Source: Bosea beijingensis
Lineage (GTDB): Bacteria > Pseudomonadota > Alphaproteobacteria > Rhizobiales > Beijerinckiaceae
Length of the DNA stretch: 64,000 nucleotides
Direction: 5' to 3'
NCBI RefSeq assembly: GCF_030758975.1
Contig: NZ_CP132359.1
Location: forward strand, 4,664,505 to 4,728,504
In this document: piece by piece, positions 46,376-54,939 of the stretch
Layout of the letters: each line of letters begins with the position of its first letter
Numbering within the stretch: position 1 is the stretch's first letter
The notes under the pieces: generated by a model
Told to the model about the DNA's origin: nothing
The model's database searches: none
Seen by the model: the letters and a program-made list of their open reading frames with translations, nothing else
Translations under genes and position numbers: made by a program

Positions 46376-46840
46376 ATGTCCGCACCGAAGATCGTGCCGC
46401 ACGCAACGACGGAACCGGACCGGGTCTGGTTCCGCTTCATGCGGCTGCACCAGCGCATGCTGATGCAGATGACCGGGCGCATCCGCACGCTCGGCCTCTC
46501 GATCCCGCAATTCGATCTGCTCTCGACCCTGACCGAGCAGGAGGGCATCAGCCAGAGCGAGCTCGCCGAGCGCCTCTACGTCACCAAGGGCAATGTCTCC
46601 GGCCTCGTCGACCGGCTGGTGCAGGCCGGGCTCGTCGAGCGCCGCGCCATCGCCGGCGACCGGCGCTCCTATGCGATGCACCTGACGCCGGAAGGCCGCC
46701 GCCTCGCCGAGGCCGGCATCGCCGCCCAGCGCGAGTTCGTCGCCAGCACGCTCGGCAAGCTCAAGCCGGACGACCTCGCCGAGCTCGACCGGCTCGTGCT
46801 GCTCTGGCGCGATCTCGCGCGCGCCGCCGATGCCGAGTGA
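46376..46840 (+). CDS. MarR family transcriptional regulator
   Basis: A 154-residue MarR-type winged helix dimer. IPQFDLLSTLTEQEGISQSELAERLYVTKGNVSGLVDRLVQAGLVERR covers the helix-turn-helix and DRRSYAMHLTPEGRRL the wing. ATG 46376 follows GGGGGGAAG. It shares a 134-bp divergent region with the acyl-CoA synthetase and lies 6 bp ahead of the amidase, so it is likely to control one or both in response to a small aromatic or acyl ligand. Confidence 0.92.
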   Translation: MSAPKIVPHATTEPDRVWFRFMRLHQRMLMQMTGRIRTLGLSIPQFDLLSTLTEQEGISQSELAERLYVTKGNVSGLVDRLVQAGLVERRAIAGDRRSYAMHLTPEGRRLAEAGIAAQREFVASTLGKLKPDDLAELDRLVLLWRDLARAADAE

Positions 46841-46846
46841 GCGGCG

Positions 46847-48310
46847 ATGGCTGACGGCATCGACCTGACCGCCTCCGCCACTGCTTTGCGCGAGGCGATG
46901 CTCGCGCGCCGCTTCAGCGCCACCGACCTGCTCGAAGCGACCTTCGCCCGCATCGATGCGCTGAACCCGCGCCTCAACGCCATCGTGGCGCAGGATCGCG
47001 ACGCCGCCCGTACGATGGCGAAGGCTTCGGACGCGCGGATTGCCGATGGCACAGCCCGCCCCCTCGAAGGTCTGCCGATCACGATCAAGGACGCTTTCGA
47101 CGTCGCCGGCCTGCCCTCCTCCGGCGGCCTGCCGGCCTATCGCGAGCGCGTGCCGGTCGAGGATGCTGCCGCCGTCGCAAGGCTGCGTGCGGCCGGTGCC
47201 GTCATCATCGGCAAGACGAACGTTCCGGTCTTCTCCGGCGATTTCCAGAGCTACAACCCTGCCCATGGCGTGACCAACAACCCGTGGGACGAGACGCGCT
47301 CGCCCGGCGGATCCTCTGGCGGGGCTGCGGTCGCGGTCGCGACCGGCATGAGCGCCTTCGAGCTCGGCTCCGATCTCGGCAGCTCGATCCGCTGGCCGGC
47401 CCATGCCTGCGGCGTGTTCGGGTTCAAGACGAGCTGGGGAGTGGTCTCGACCTGGGGTGCGATCCCGCCGCCACCCGAGCGGCGCACCTTGCGCAATGTC
47501 GACCTGATGGTCGCCGGGCCGATCACCCGCGCAGCCGAGGATCTCGAGCTGATCCTGCCGGTGATCGCAGGGCCGCGCGATACCGCCCAGCCTGCCGCGC
47601 TCTTGCCGGAACCGCGCCGGACCAGCGCGAAAGCCCTGCGGGTCGCTGTCTGGGCCGACGATCCCTTCGCACCTGTGGACCGGGAGGTGTCTGCTGCCGT
47701 GCGCGAATCCGCGCGCCGTCTGGCCGAGGCCGGCGCGGTCGTCGACGAGACGGCGCGGCCCTCCATCCGTTTCGCCGATGCCTTCGAGGTCTATGCGCTG
47801 CTGAATCATGCCGTCGTCGCCTATGGCCTGCCGCCGAAGGTGCGCGCCCGCATCCAAGCGCAAGCCGCGCGCTTCAGCCCGAACGACCTGTCGCATCAGG
47901 CCCTGCAGGCGCGGGGCGCCCGGATGACGCCCGGCTTCTACCAGCAGATCGACCAGCGCCGCCGCGCCCAGAAGCGGCAATGGGCCAGCTTCTTCTCGCG
48001 CTACGACGTGGTGCTCTGCCCGCCCGCGCCGGTCGCCGCGATCCCGCACGACCATGGCGCGGATATCCATGCCCGGCGCCTGATGGTGAACGGCGAGCCG
48101 CGGCCCTATCTCGATTTCCTGCTCTGGGCTTCGCTCGCGACCGGTGCCGACCTGCCGGCGCTGTCTGCGCCGGTGACACGCTCGCGCGAGGGCCTGCCGC
48201 TCGGCGTCCAGATCATCGCCCCCTTCGGCGAAGATCGGACCGCCATCGCCATCGGTGCGATGCTGGAGGAACTGGGCGGCCGTTTCGCTCCGCCGCCTGT
48301 CGCTCGCTGA
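46847..48310 (+). CDS. Amidase signature family hydrolase
   Basis: A 487-residue amidase. The Ser-cisSer-Lys triad is visible: Lys in PITIKDAFDVAG, cis-Ser in SPGGSSGGAAVAVA, and the nucleophile in GSDLGSSIRWPA (the usual GSDIGGSIR has GG where this has GS). This resembles GatA-like and small-molecule amidases; its substrate cannot be deduced. Starts 6 bp after marR and is probably in one operon with it. Confidence 0.88.
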   Translation: MADGIDLTASATALREAMLARRFSATDLLEATFARIDALNPRLNAIVAQDRDAARTMAKASDARIADGTARPLEGLPITIKDAFDVAGLPSSGGLPAYRERVPVEDAAAVARLRAAGAVIIGKTNVPVFSGDFQSYNPAHGVTNNPWDETRSPGGSSGGAAVAVATGMSAFELGSDLGSSIRWPAHACGVFGFKTSWGVVSTWGAIPPPPERRTLRNVDLMVAGPITRAAEDLELILPVIAGPRDTAQPAALLPEPRRTSAKALRVAVWADDPFAPVDREVSAAVRESARRLAEAGAVVDETARPSIRFADAFEVYALLNHAVVAYGLPPKVRARIQAQAARFSPNDLSHQALQARGARMTPGFYQQIDQRRRAQKRQWASFFSRYDVVLCPPAPVAAIPHDHGADIHARRLMVNGEPRPYLDFLLWASLATGADLPALSAPVTRSREGLPLGVQIIAPFGEDRTAIAIGAMLEELGGRFAPPPVAR

Positions 48311-48466
48311 GCCCTTCGGAAGGCGCTTTCGCCCGTTTGGCGCGCACCCTTTCCGTTTCGCTCGCCCTGCGGCAGAGTCTACCGTCCCCTGCGCCAAAAT
48401 CGCTCAACATTTGCGGTCATATCGGCGTATGCTGGAAAGAATATTAAACAGAGCCGGGAGCCCATC

Positions 48467-49843
48467 ATGCTGTCGAATGTCGCCGTCAGGGATATCGAGA
48501 CCCTCGTCCATCCCTATACCAACCTCGCCACGCATCGGCAGACGGGCCCGCTCGTGCTGGAGAGCGGCAAGGGCATCTATGTCTACGATTCCGCCGGCAA
48601 GGAATATATCGAGGGCATGGCCGGGCTCTGGTGTACCTCGCTCGGCTACTCGAACCAGGAGCTGGTCGAGACCGCCTATGAGCAGATGAAGAAGCTGCCC
48701 TTCACCCATATCTTCGGCGGGCGCAGCCATGATCCGGCAATCGAACTCGCCGAGAAGCTGAAGGAGATCGCTCCGGTTCCGATCTCGAAAGTGTTCTACG
48801 GCGCCTCCGGCTCCGACGCCAACGACACCCAGGTCAAGATCGTCTGGTATCTCAACAACGCGCTCGGCCGGCCGCAGAAGAAGAAGATCATCTCGCGGCT
48901 GAAGGGCTATCACGGCGTCACCGTCGCCTCGGCCTCGCTGACCGGCCTGCCGAACAACCATATCGATTTCGACCTGCCGCTGCCGGGCATCCTGCATACC
49001 TCCTGCCCGCATCACTATCGCTTCGCCGAGCCCGGCGAGAGCGAGCAGGACTTCTCCTCGCGCCTCGCTGCCGAGCTGGAAGAAATGATCCTGCGCGAGG
49101 GCCCGGACACGGTCGCCGCCTTCATCGCCGAGCCAGTGATGGGCGCCGGCGGCGCGATCATCCCGCCGGAGGGCTATTTCGAGAAGATCAACGCCGTGCT
49201 CGCCAAGTACGACGTGCTGTTCATCTCGGACGAGGTCATCACCGGCTTCGGCCGCACCGGCAAGATGTTCGGCACCGAGACCTACGGGCTCAACGCCGAC
49301 TCGATCTCGCTCGCCAAGCAGATCACCTCGGCCTATTTCCCGCTCAGCGCCGTGATGATGAACGACAAGATCTATGACGTTCTCGTCGACCAGAGCCGCA
49401 AGATCGGCACCTTCGGCCATGGCAACACCTATGCCGGCCATCCGGTCGGCTGCGCCGTCGCGGTGAAGACGCTGGAGATCTACCAGCGAGACAAGATCGT
49501 CGATCACGTCGAGAAGGTCTCGCCGACCTTCCTGCGCCGCCTGAGCAAGCTGAACGAGCATCCGCTCGTCGGCGAGGCCAAGGGCGTCGGCCTGATCGGC
49601 GGCGCCGAGCTGGTCAAGGACAAGCAGACCAAGGCCTCTTTCGAGGGCAAGAAGGGCGTCGGCGCCAAGGCCGTGGCCTATGCCCTGGAAGAGGGCTTCA
49701 TCACCCGCGCCATGGGCGACCGCCTCGCCTTCTGCCCGCCGCTCGTTATCAACGAGGCCGAGATCGAGGAAATGTTCAACCGCTGCGAACGCGCCCTCGA
49801 CAAGACCCTGAACTGGGCCAAGGCCGAAGGCCTGCTGGCCTGA
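48467..49843 (+). CDS. Class III (omega) aminotransferase
   Basis: A 458-residue PLP enzyme. The phosphate-binding YGASGSDANDTQVKIVW, PLP Asp in FISDEVITGFGRTGKMFG, and the Schiff-base Lys in SLAKQITSAYFPLSAVMM are visible. The overall type fits beta-alanine/putrescine/taurine-pyruvate transaminases that make aldehydes or semialdehydes. GGGAG lies before ATG 48467. A terminator follows 28 bp after the stop. Confidence 0.92.
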   Translation: MLSNVAVRDIETLVHPYTNLATHRQTGPLVLESGKGIYVYDSAGKEYIEGMAGLWCTSLGYSNQELVETAYEQMKKLPFTHIFGGRSHDPAIELAEKLKEIAPVPISKVFYGASGSDANDTQVKIVWYLNNALGRPQKKKIISRLKGYHGVTVASASLTGLPNNHIDFDLPLPGILHTSCPHHYRFAEPGESEQDFSSRLAAELEEMILREGPDTVAAFIAEPVMGAGGAIIPPEGYFEKINAVLAKYDVLFISDEVITGFGRTGKMFGTETYGLNADSISLAKQITSAYFPLSAVMMNDKIYDVLVDQSRKIGTFGHGNTYAGHPVGCAVAVKTLEIYQRDKIVDHVEKVSPTFLRRLSKLNEHPLVGEAKGVGLIGGAELVKDKQTKASFEGKKGVGAKAVAYALEEGFITRAMGDRLAFCPPLVINEAEIEEMFNRCERALDKTLNWAKAEGLLA

Positions 49844-49870
49844 GCGCTGCGATAGCGCAAGAAGACAGAA

Positions 49871-49898
49871 GGCCGGGCGGCGACGCCCGGCCATTTTT
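49871..49898 (+). terminator. Rho-independent terminator after the aminotransferase
   Basis: A 9-bp stem GGCCGGGCG (49871-49879)/CGCCCGGCC (49884-49892), loop GCGA, then ATTTTTC. Confidence 0.9.
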
Positions 49899-50052
49899 CG
49901 ATTCAGCAATAAGGCGAAATCGGGAGATTCCGCCCGAAAACGCCACGAACAGATCACAGAGGCGCCCCGGCGCCGTCCCGATCAGGCGCCAGAGATGGAG
50001 AGGTCGGCTGGCGCGAGCCGCCGGCGCGAGGTCCACAGCAGAGTCAGGAGCC

Positions 50053-50262
50053 ATGCTTCAACGCAACGCCCAGCCCACGACACCGGTCCGCAAGGGTTTC
50101 CACGACGCCACGGCGCGGGCGACCTATGCGACCCTCTTCCGCCCGATCGCGATTCAGGCGGTCGCCGCGGGAACCCGACAGATGTCGCCTGCGTTGAAGC
50201 AGCACGGCGAAGCGCGCAGGGCCGATCTGCCCGGCGTCCTCCGCCACGGTTTCAACGACTGA
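50053..50262 (+). CDS. Small basic protein, 69 residues
   Basis: MLQRNAQPTTPVRKGFHDATARATYATLFRP... is a short Arg/Ala-rich soluble sequence ending in RHGFND. AGGAG lies only 2 nt before ATG, a tight spacing. A terminator begins 28 bp after the stop, so a short transcript is plausible. No family recognised. It could instead be part of a small RNA. Confidence 0.5.
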   Translation: MLQRNAQPTTPVRKGFHDATARATYATLFRPIAIQAVAAGTRQMSPALKQHGEARRADLPGVLRHGFND

Positions 50263-50289
50263 AACCTCCCCTTCGAGACCCCATGACTT

Positions 50290-50323
50290 GGCCGGTGCGG
50301 AGCTCGCTCCCACCGGCCTTTTT
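50290..50323 (+). terminator. Rho-independent terminator after the small ORF
   Basis: Outer stem GGCCGGTG (50290-50297)/CACCGGCC (50311-50318), inner stem GGAG/CTCC, loop CTCG, followed by TTTTTC. A strong intrinsic terminator. Confidence 0.9.
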
Positions 50324-50374
50324 CTTGGGCGGTGCGGCTGACCTGCCCAAATCATGCGACTTTCACGAGACCCG

Positions 50375-50511
50375 TTGTCATTCCGGGGCATGCCGCAGGC
50401 ATGAACCCGGAACCCACGACTGGGTGCCGCGCTCGCCTTCACTGATCGGGCAAGGGCTCACCCAGTCGTGGGTTCCGGGTTCTTCGCTAACGCGAAGCCC
50501 CGGAATGACAA
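50375..50511. repeat. Long near-perfect inverted repeat (~137 bp)
   Basis: Outer arms TTGTCATTCCGGGGC (50375-50389) and GCCCCGGAATGACAA (50497-50511) are exactly complementary. Inner arms GAACCCGGAACCCACGACTGGGT and ACCCAGTCGTGGGTTCCGGGTTC also pair exactly, so the transcript would fold into a long rod. The same words occur at 20957-21087. Located between convergent genes. Confidence 0.9.
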
Positions 50512-50597
50512 GGGTGGTTTCACCGGAGCTTGAGCCCGCAAACAAGAACGGGCAGCCCGAAGGCCGCCCGCCGAATTCTCATCGTCGTTCGATCCGA

Positions 50598-51194
50598 TCA
50601 GACGACGATGACCTTCGCACCCGCGGGCACGCGGTTGAACAGGTCGATCACGTCGACATTGCGCATGCGGATGCAGCCCGACGACGCCGAGCGGCCGATC
50701 GTCTCGGGCTCGTTGGTGCCGTGGATGCGATAAAGCGTGTCCCGGCCGTTCTGGTAGAGATAGAGCGCACGCGCCCCGAGCGGATTGTCCGGGCCGCCTT
50801 TCATGCCGCCGGCAACCGGCTTCAGATGCGGCCAGCGCTTGACCATCTCGGCCGGCGGCGTCCAGCGCGGCCATTCCGCCTTGCGCTGCACCACGGCCTC
50901 GCCGGTCCAGCCATAGGCTTCCTCGCCGGTGGCGACGCCGTAGCGGATCGCCTTCCTGTTCGGCAGGACGAGGTAGAGGAACTTTTCGTTGGTATCGATA
51001 TAGATCGTGCCCGGTGCCTGCCCGGTCGGATCGGCGATCTCGTAGGGCAGATAGGGCAGGTAGGTATCGAACTTGGGGACGAGCGCGATATATTCGGCGT
51101 CGCGGGCTGACAGCTCCGGAGCGGCCACGCTCTTATACTGGCAGGCGCCCAGCAGGGCGGACAGCGCCAGTGCAACGAAAACGGTCTTCTTCAT
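50598..51194 (-). CDS. L,D-transpeptidase lipoprotein (YkuD domain)
   Basis: A 198-residue protein. A signal peptide with lipobox LGAC, then a YkuD domain with IYIDTNEKFLYLVLPNRKAIRYGVATG and the catalytic HGTN...SSGCIRMRN, with Cys as nucleophile. Such enzymes make 3-3 peptidoglycan cross-links or attach proteins to the wall. ATG 51194 has GGAGG just upstream; an in-frame GTG at 51203 is an alternative. Confidence 0.92.
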   Translation of the reverse strand: MKKTVFVALALSALLGACQYKSVAAPELSARDAEYIALVPKFDTYLPYLPYEIADPTGQAPGTIYIDTNEKFLYLVLPNRKAIRYGVATGEEAYGWTGEAVVQRKAEWPRWTPPAEMVKRWPHLKPVAGGMKGGPDNPLGARALYLYQNGRDTLYRIHGTNEPETIGRSASSGCIRMRNVDVIDLFNRVPAGAKVIVV

Positions 51195-51415
51195 AGCCTC
51201 CACCCAGCCGACCCGAAGGCAGCCTTTATGATGAATCGAACGTTAACGCTTCGTATCGCCGCAGCGCTTCCCCAAAAGCGACGGCCTGGCGAAGCACTAG
51301 GCCCCAAACGGCCATGGCGCAATCTGGTTCCCTTTGTGGCATTCGGAAGGCTGCCAGGCGTGGTAAACCGGCCACGCTGGCCCTCCAGCCGGCTCCAGCG
51401 CGCGGATAGCGGCTC

Positions 51416-52345
51416 TTGACGACCCTGCTCTTCACCCATCCGTCCAGCCTCGCCCATGCGATGCCGCCGGGCCATCCTGAATGCGCCGACAGGATCCGGG
51501 CGGTCGAGCAAGCCCTCGAAGCCGAACGATTCGCGGCGCTGATTCGGCTGGAAGCCCCGCTCGGCACGCTCGATCAGGTGGTGCTGTGCCATCCCGAATC
51601 CTATGCGCAGGCGCTGATCGCCTCGGCGCCTGCTGCCGGGTTCGTGCAGGTCGATGCGGACACGCTGATGTCGCCCGGCACGATCGAGGCGGCGCTGAGG
51701 GCCGTCGGCGGTACCGTCGCCGCGGTGGACGAGGTGATGGCCGGAAAGGCGCGCAACGCCTTCGTCGCGATGCGCCCGCCCGGCCACCATGCCGAGCGCG
51801 AGCGCGCCATGGGGTTCTGCTTCTTCAACCAGGCGGCGATCGCGGCGCGCCACGCGCAGACAGCGCATGGGGCCGCGCGCGTCGCCATCGTCGACTGGGA
51901 CGTCCATCACGGCAACGGCACGCAGGACATCTTCTGGGACGATGCCGGCGTGCTCTACGCCTCCGTGCATGAGATGCCGCTCTATCCCGGCACCGGCGCA
52001 GCCTCGGAGCGCGGCACGCGAGGCACGATCGTCAATGTTCCCCTGCGGGCGGGCGACGGTTCCGACGAATTCCGCGACGCCTTCGAGACCACGATCCTGC
52101 CGCGGCTCGATGCGTTCCGCCCTGATCTCGTGGTGATCTCCGCGGGCTTCGACGCGCATTGGCGCGACCCGCTCGCCAGTCTCAACCTGCGCGAGGCGGA
52201 CTTCACCTGGGCGACGCAAAAGCTGATGGAGGCTGCCGACCGCCATGCCGGCGGTCGGATCGTCTCTGTGCTGGAGGGTGGCTACGATCTCGACGCGCTC
52301 GCGAAATCGGCGGCCGCCCATGTCTCGGCCCTGATGGAGGGCTGA
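51416..52345 (+). CDS. Histone deacetylase-like (class II) hydrolase
   Basis: A 309-residue arginase-fold zinc hydrolase of the HDAC/AcuC/acetylpolyamine amidohydrolase superfamily. The N-terminal PPGHPECADRI, active-site PGHHAERERAMGFCFFN, zinc ligands in VDWDVHHGNGTQDIF and SAGFDAHWRDPL are intact. Likely a deacetylase of acetyl-amines or acetyl-lysine. Translation begins at TTG 51416; no convincing Shine-Dalgarno is seen. Convergent with ribBX, 17 bp apart. Confidence 0.9.
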   Translation: MTTLLFTHPSSLAHAMPPGHPECADRIRAVEQALEAERFAALIRLEAPLGTLDQVVLCHPESYAQALIASAPAAGFVQVDADTLMSPGTIEAALRAVGGTVAAVDEVMAGKARNAFVAMRPPGHHAERERAMGFCFFNQAAIAARHAQTAHGAARVAIVDWDVHHGNGTQDIFWDDAGVLYASVHEMPLYPGTGAASERGTRGTIVNVPLRAGDGSDEFRDAFETTILPRLDAFRPDLVVISAGFDAHWRDPLASLNLREADFTWATQKLMEAADRHAGGRIVSVLEGGYDLDALAKSAAAHVSALMEG

Positions 52346-52362
52346 GCGCCGGGGCGCCGCAC

Positions 52363-53643
52363 TTATTCCAGCGGCGAGGTCCCCGCGATTTCGATGCCGA
52401 AGCCGGAGAGGCCGACGAAGGAGCGCGGCGAGGAGGCGAGGTTCACGATCGAGCGGACGCCGAGATCGCGCAGGATCTGCGCGCCGAGCCCGACCTCGCG
52501 CCATTGCTGGCTGCGCAACGCATCGGAATTCTCGTCGTCGACGGGCTTGATCGGCACGCCGGCACTGCCGTCGCGCAGATAGATCAGCACGCCCTTGCCC
52601 TCCTGCTGGAAGCGGCGCAGCGCGCACTGGATCGAGCCGGCGCCGCCGAGCACGTCGGCGACGACATCGGCACGGTGCAGGCGGGCCGGCACCTTCTCGC
52701 CATCGCCGAGCTTGCCCATCACGAAGGCGAAATGCTGGGTGCTGTCGAAGGGCGTGACATAGACATGGCCGGTCACGTCGCCGAACTCGGTCTTGACCGG
52801 GAAGGAATGCACGCGCTCGACCAGCTTCTCGCGCGATTGGCGATAGGCGATCAGATCGGCGACGGTGATCTGCTTCAGCCCATGCTTCTCGGCGAAGGCG
52901 GCGATCTGCGCGCCCTTCATCACCGTGCCATCGTCATTGGCGAGCTCGCAGATGACGCCGACCTGCGGGAGATCGGCGAGCTTGCAGAGATCGACGGCGG
53001 CTTCCGTATGGCCGGAGCGCATCAGCACGCCGCCATCCCTCGCGATGAGCGGGAAGACATGGCCGGGGCGCACGAAATCGGCGGCGCCCATATTGCCGTT
53101 GGCCAGCGCGCGGACCGTGTTGGTGCGCTGCTCGGCCGAGATGCCGGTGGTCAGTCCGTGCTTGACGTCGACCGTGATGGTGAAGGCCGTGCCGAGCGGC
53201 GCATCGTTGGACGAGACCATCGGGTCGAGCCGCAGACGGCGGGCCTCGGCCGCCGTCAGCGGCGCGCAGACGATGCCGCAGGTGTTGCGGATGATGAAGG
53301 CCATCTTCTCCGGCGTGCAGAGCGAGGCCGCGACGATGAGATCGCCCTCGTTCTCACGATCATCGTCATCGGTGACGATGACGATCTCGCCGCGGGCGAA
53401 GGCTTCGATGGTCTCGGCGACATTGTTGGACATGGCAGCCTCGCGCGGCCCGGACAGGCCGAGGAAATCATTGGGGGTGACGGCGCCGCCGGTGGCGGCG
53501 GTGATGCGCTCGGCGCTTTCGCGGGAAATCCAGGCAGCCGGATCATTGCAGAGCGCGGTCACGCTGGCCGGCGACAGGCCGACCTGCTTCGCGAAGGCGC
53601 TGCGCGCGATCTTGTTCTGCCGGAGCCAGACGTCGAGCTTCAT
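52363..53643 (-). CDS. HTH-RibB-degenerate RibA fusion (RibBX type)
   Basis: A 426-residue three-part protein. Residues 1 to about 65 look like a Cro/C1-type helix-turn-helix (RSAFAKQVGLSPASVTALCND). Residues about 73-275 are 3,4-dihydroxy-2-butanone 4-phosphate synthase, with the acidic DDDDRENEGD and HTEAAVDL, making a riboflavin precursor from ribulose 5-phosphate. The C-terminal part is GTP-cyclohydrolase-II-like but has lost the zinc Cys (HRADVVADVLGG where HSECLTGD...CDCG is expected) and the EGRG-type motif. Such RibX-like tails are known not to carry cyclohydrolase activity. An internal ATG 53433 with GAGG upstream could give a form without the HTH. Confidence 0.88.
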   Translation of the reverse strand: MKLDVWLRQNKIARSAFAKQVGLSPASVTALCNDPAAWISRESAERITAATGGAVTPNDFLGLSGPREAAMSNNVAETIEAFARGEIVIVTDDDDRENEGDLIVAASLCTPEKMAFIIRNTCGIVCAPLTAAEARRLRLDPMVSSNDAPLGTAFTITVDVKHGLTTGISAEQRTNTVRALANGNMGAADFVRPGHVFPLIARDGGVLMRSGHTEAAVDLCKLADLPQVGVICELANDDGTVMKGAQIAAFAEKHGLKQITVADLIAYRQSREKLVERVHSFPVKTEFGDVTGHVYVTPFDSTQHFAFVMGKLGDGEKVPARLHRADVVADVLGGAGSIQCALRRFQQEGKGVLIYLRDGSAGVPIKPVDDENSDALRSQQWREVGLGAQILRDLGVRSIVNLASSPRSFVGLSGFGIEIAGTSPLE

Positions 53644-53690
53644 GCCGTGAAGCTAATACGGCACGGCTTCATCGGCAATGAATGATCGAT

Positions 53691-53714
53691 GCATTTTCAG
53701 TATTGCTGAAATGC
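53691..53714. promoter_or_regulatory. Palindrome upstream of the HTH-RibBX gene (candidate operator)
   Basis: TTTCAG (53695-53700)-TATTG-CTGAAA (53706-53711) is a perfect 6-bp inverted repeat, extended by GCAT/ATGC flanks with one extra T. It lies about 50 bp upstream of ATG 53643, in the 104-bp gap to aroC, where a repressor would act. Binding by the fused HTH is inference. Confidence 0.5.
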
Positions 53715-53747
53715 AAGATGCGACACTGCGGCGAGCCCCGCTTAGCG

Positions 53748-54866
53748 TCACTCCTGGAACGGCCAGCGCGGCTCGACCACACCGACCTGCGCGCGATGGC
53801 GCAGATACTGATCGGCCAGCACGCAGGCGACCATCGCCTCGCCGACCGGCACGGCGCGGATGCCGACGCAGGGGTCGTGGCGGCCCTTGGTGAACATCTC
53901 GGCCTCGCCGCCGGTGCGGGTCACAGTCGCGCGCGTCGCCAGGATCGAGGAGGTCGGCTTCACGGCAAAACGCGCGACGATCGGCTGGCCGGTCGAGATG
54001 CCGCCCAGAATGCCGCCGGCATGGTTGGAGAGGAAGAGCGGCTTGCCGTCATTACCGGCGCGCATCTCGTCTGCATTCTCCTCGCCGGAGAGTGCGGCTG
54101 CAGCAAAGCCCTCGCCGATCTCGACGCCCTTGACCGCGTTGATGCTCATCAGCGCGGCGGCGATCTCGGAATCGAGCTTGGCGTAGATCGGCGCGCCAAG
54201 GCCTGCCGGCACGCCTTCGGCGACGATCTCCAGCACGGCGCCGATCGAGGAGCCGGACTTCCGGACACCGTCGAGATAGCCCTCGAAGAAGGCCGCGGCC
54301 TTGGCATCCGGGCAGAAGAACGGATTGCGGCCGACCTCATCCCAGTCCCAGTTGGCGCGGTCGATCTTGTGCGGACCCATCTGGACGAGGGCGCCACGCA
54401 CGATCATGCCGGGTACGACCTTGCGGGCGATGGCGCCGGCGGCAACCCGCATCGCCGTCTCGCGTGCCGAGGAGCGCCCGCCGCCGCGATAGTCGCGGAT
54501 GCCGTATTTGACGTCATAGGTGTAGTCGGCATGGCCGGGCCGATACTTGTCCTTGATGTCGGAATAATCCTTCGAGCGCTGGTCGACATTGTCGATCAGG
54601 AGGCCGATCGAGGTGCCCGTCGTGACCTGCACGCCGTCGTTCTCGCGGGCAAAGACGCCGGAGACGATGCGGACCTGGTCCGGCTCCTGGCGCTGCGTGG
54701 TGAAGCGCGACTGGCCGGGCCGGCGCCGGTCGAGATCGCCCTGGATATCGGCTTCCGTCAGCGGCAGCAGCGGCGGGCAGCCGTCGACGACACAGCCGAT
54801 GGCGGGACCATGGCTCTCGCCGAAGGTGGTGACGCGGAAGAGATGGCCGAAGCTGTTATGCGACAT
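53748..54866 (-). CDS. aroC: Chorismate synthase
   Basis: A 372-residue chorismate synthase, last step of the shikimate pathway (EPSP to chorismate, using reduced FMN). [57 protein letters not shown] and [12 protein letters not shown] are conserved blocks. Seventy-three bp after the NRPS-like gene on the same strand, so co-transcription is possible. Confidence 0.97.
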   Translation of the reverse strand: MSHNSFGHLFRVTTFGESHGPAIGCVVDGCPPLLPLTEADIQGDLDRRRPGQSRFTTQRQEPDQVRIVSGVFARENDGVQVTTGTSIGLLIDNVDQRSKDYSDIKDKYRPGHADYTYDVKYGIRDYRGGGRSSARETAMRVAAGAIARKVVPGMIVRGALVQMGPHKIDRANWDWDEVGRNPFFCPDAKAAAFFEGYLDGVRKSGSSIGAVLEIVAEGVPAGLGAPIYAKLDSEIAAALMSINAVKGVEIGEGFAAAALSGEENADEMRAGNDGKPLFLSNHAGGILGGISTGQPIVARFAVKPTSSILATRATVTRTGGEAEMFTKGRHDPCVGIRAVPVGEAMVACVLADQYLRHRAQVGVVEPRWPFQE

Positions 54867-54939
54867 GGGAGCCTGCGCGAAAATCCGTGCAGGGTCTTAG
54901 TCCGGGCCGGGACCGGCGGTCAAACGGCAAGCCCGCGCC

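Larger units (their letters stand above)
50263..50597. other. Intergenic region with terminator and palindrome
   Basis: A 335-bp gap between the small plus-strand gene and the end of the minus-strand L,D-transpeptidase. It is almost filled by the terminator at 50290-50323 and the long inverted repeat at 50375-50511. No gene is visible. Confidence 0.7.

Noticed and set aside
46355..48397. 680-codon open frame on the minus strand
   Set aside because: It lies opposite the MarR and amidase genes and has no domain match by eye.
53644..53747. FMN riboswitch (RFN element) ahead of the RibBX gene
   Set aside because: The gap is too short and lacks the RFN consensus blocks; only a small palindrome is present.
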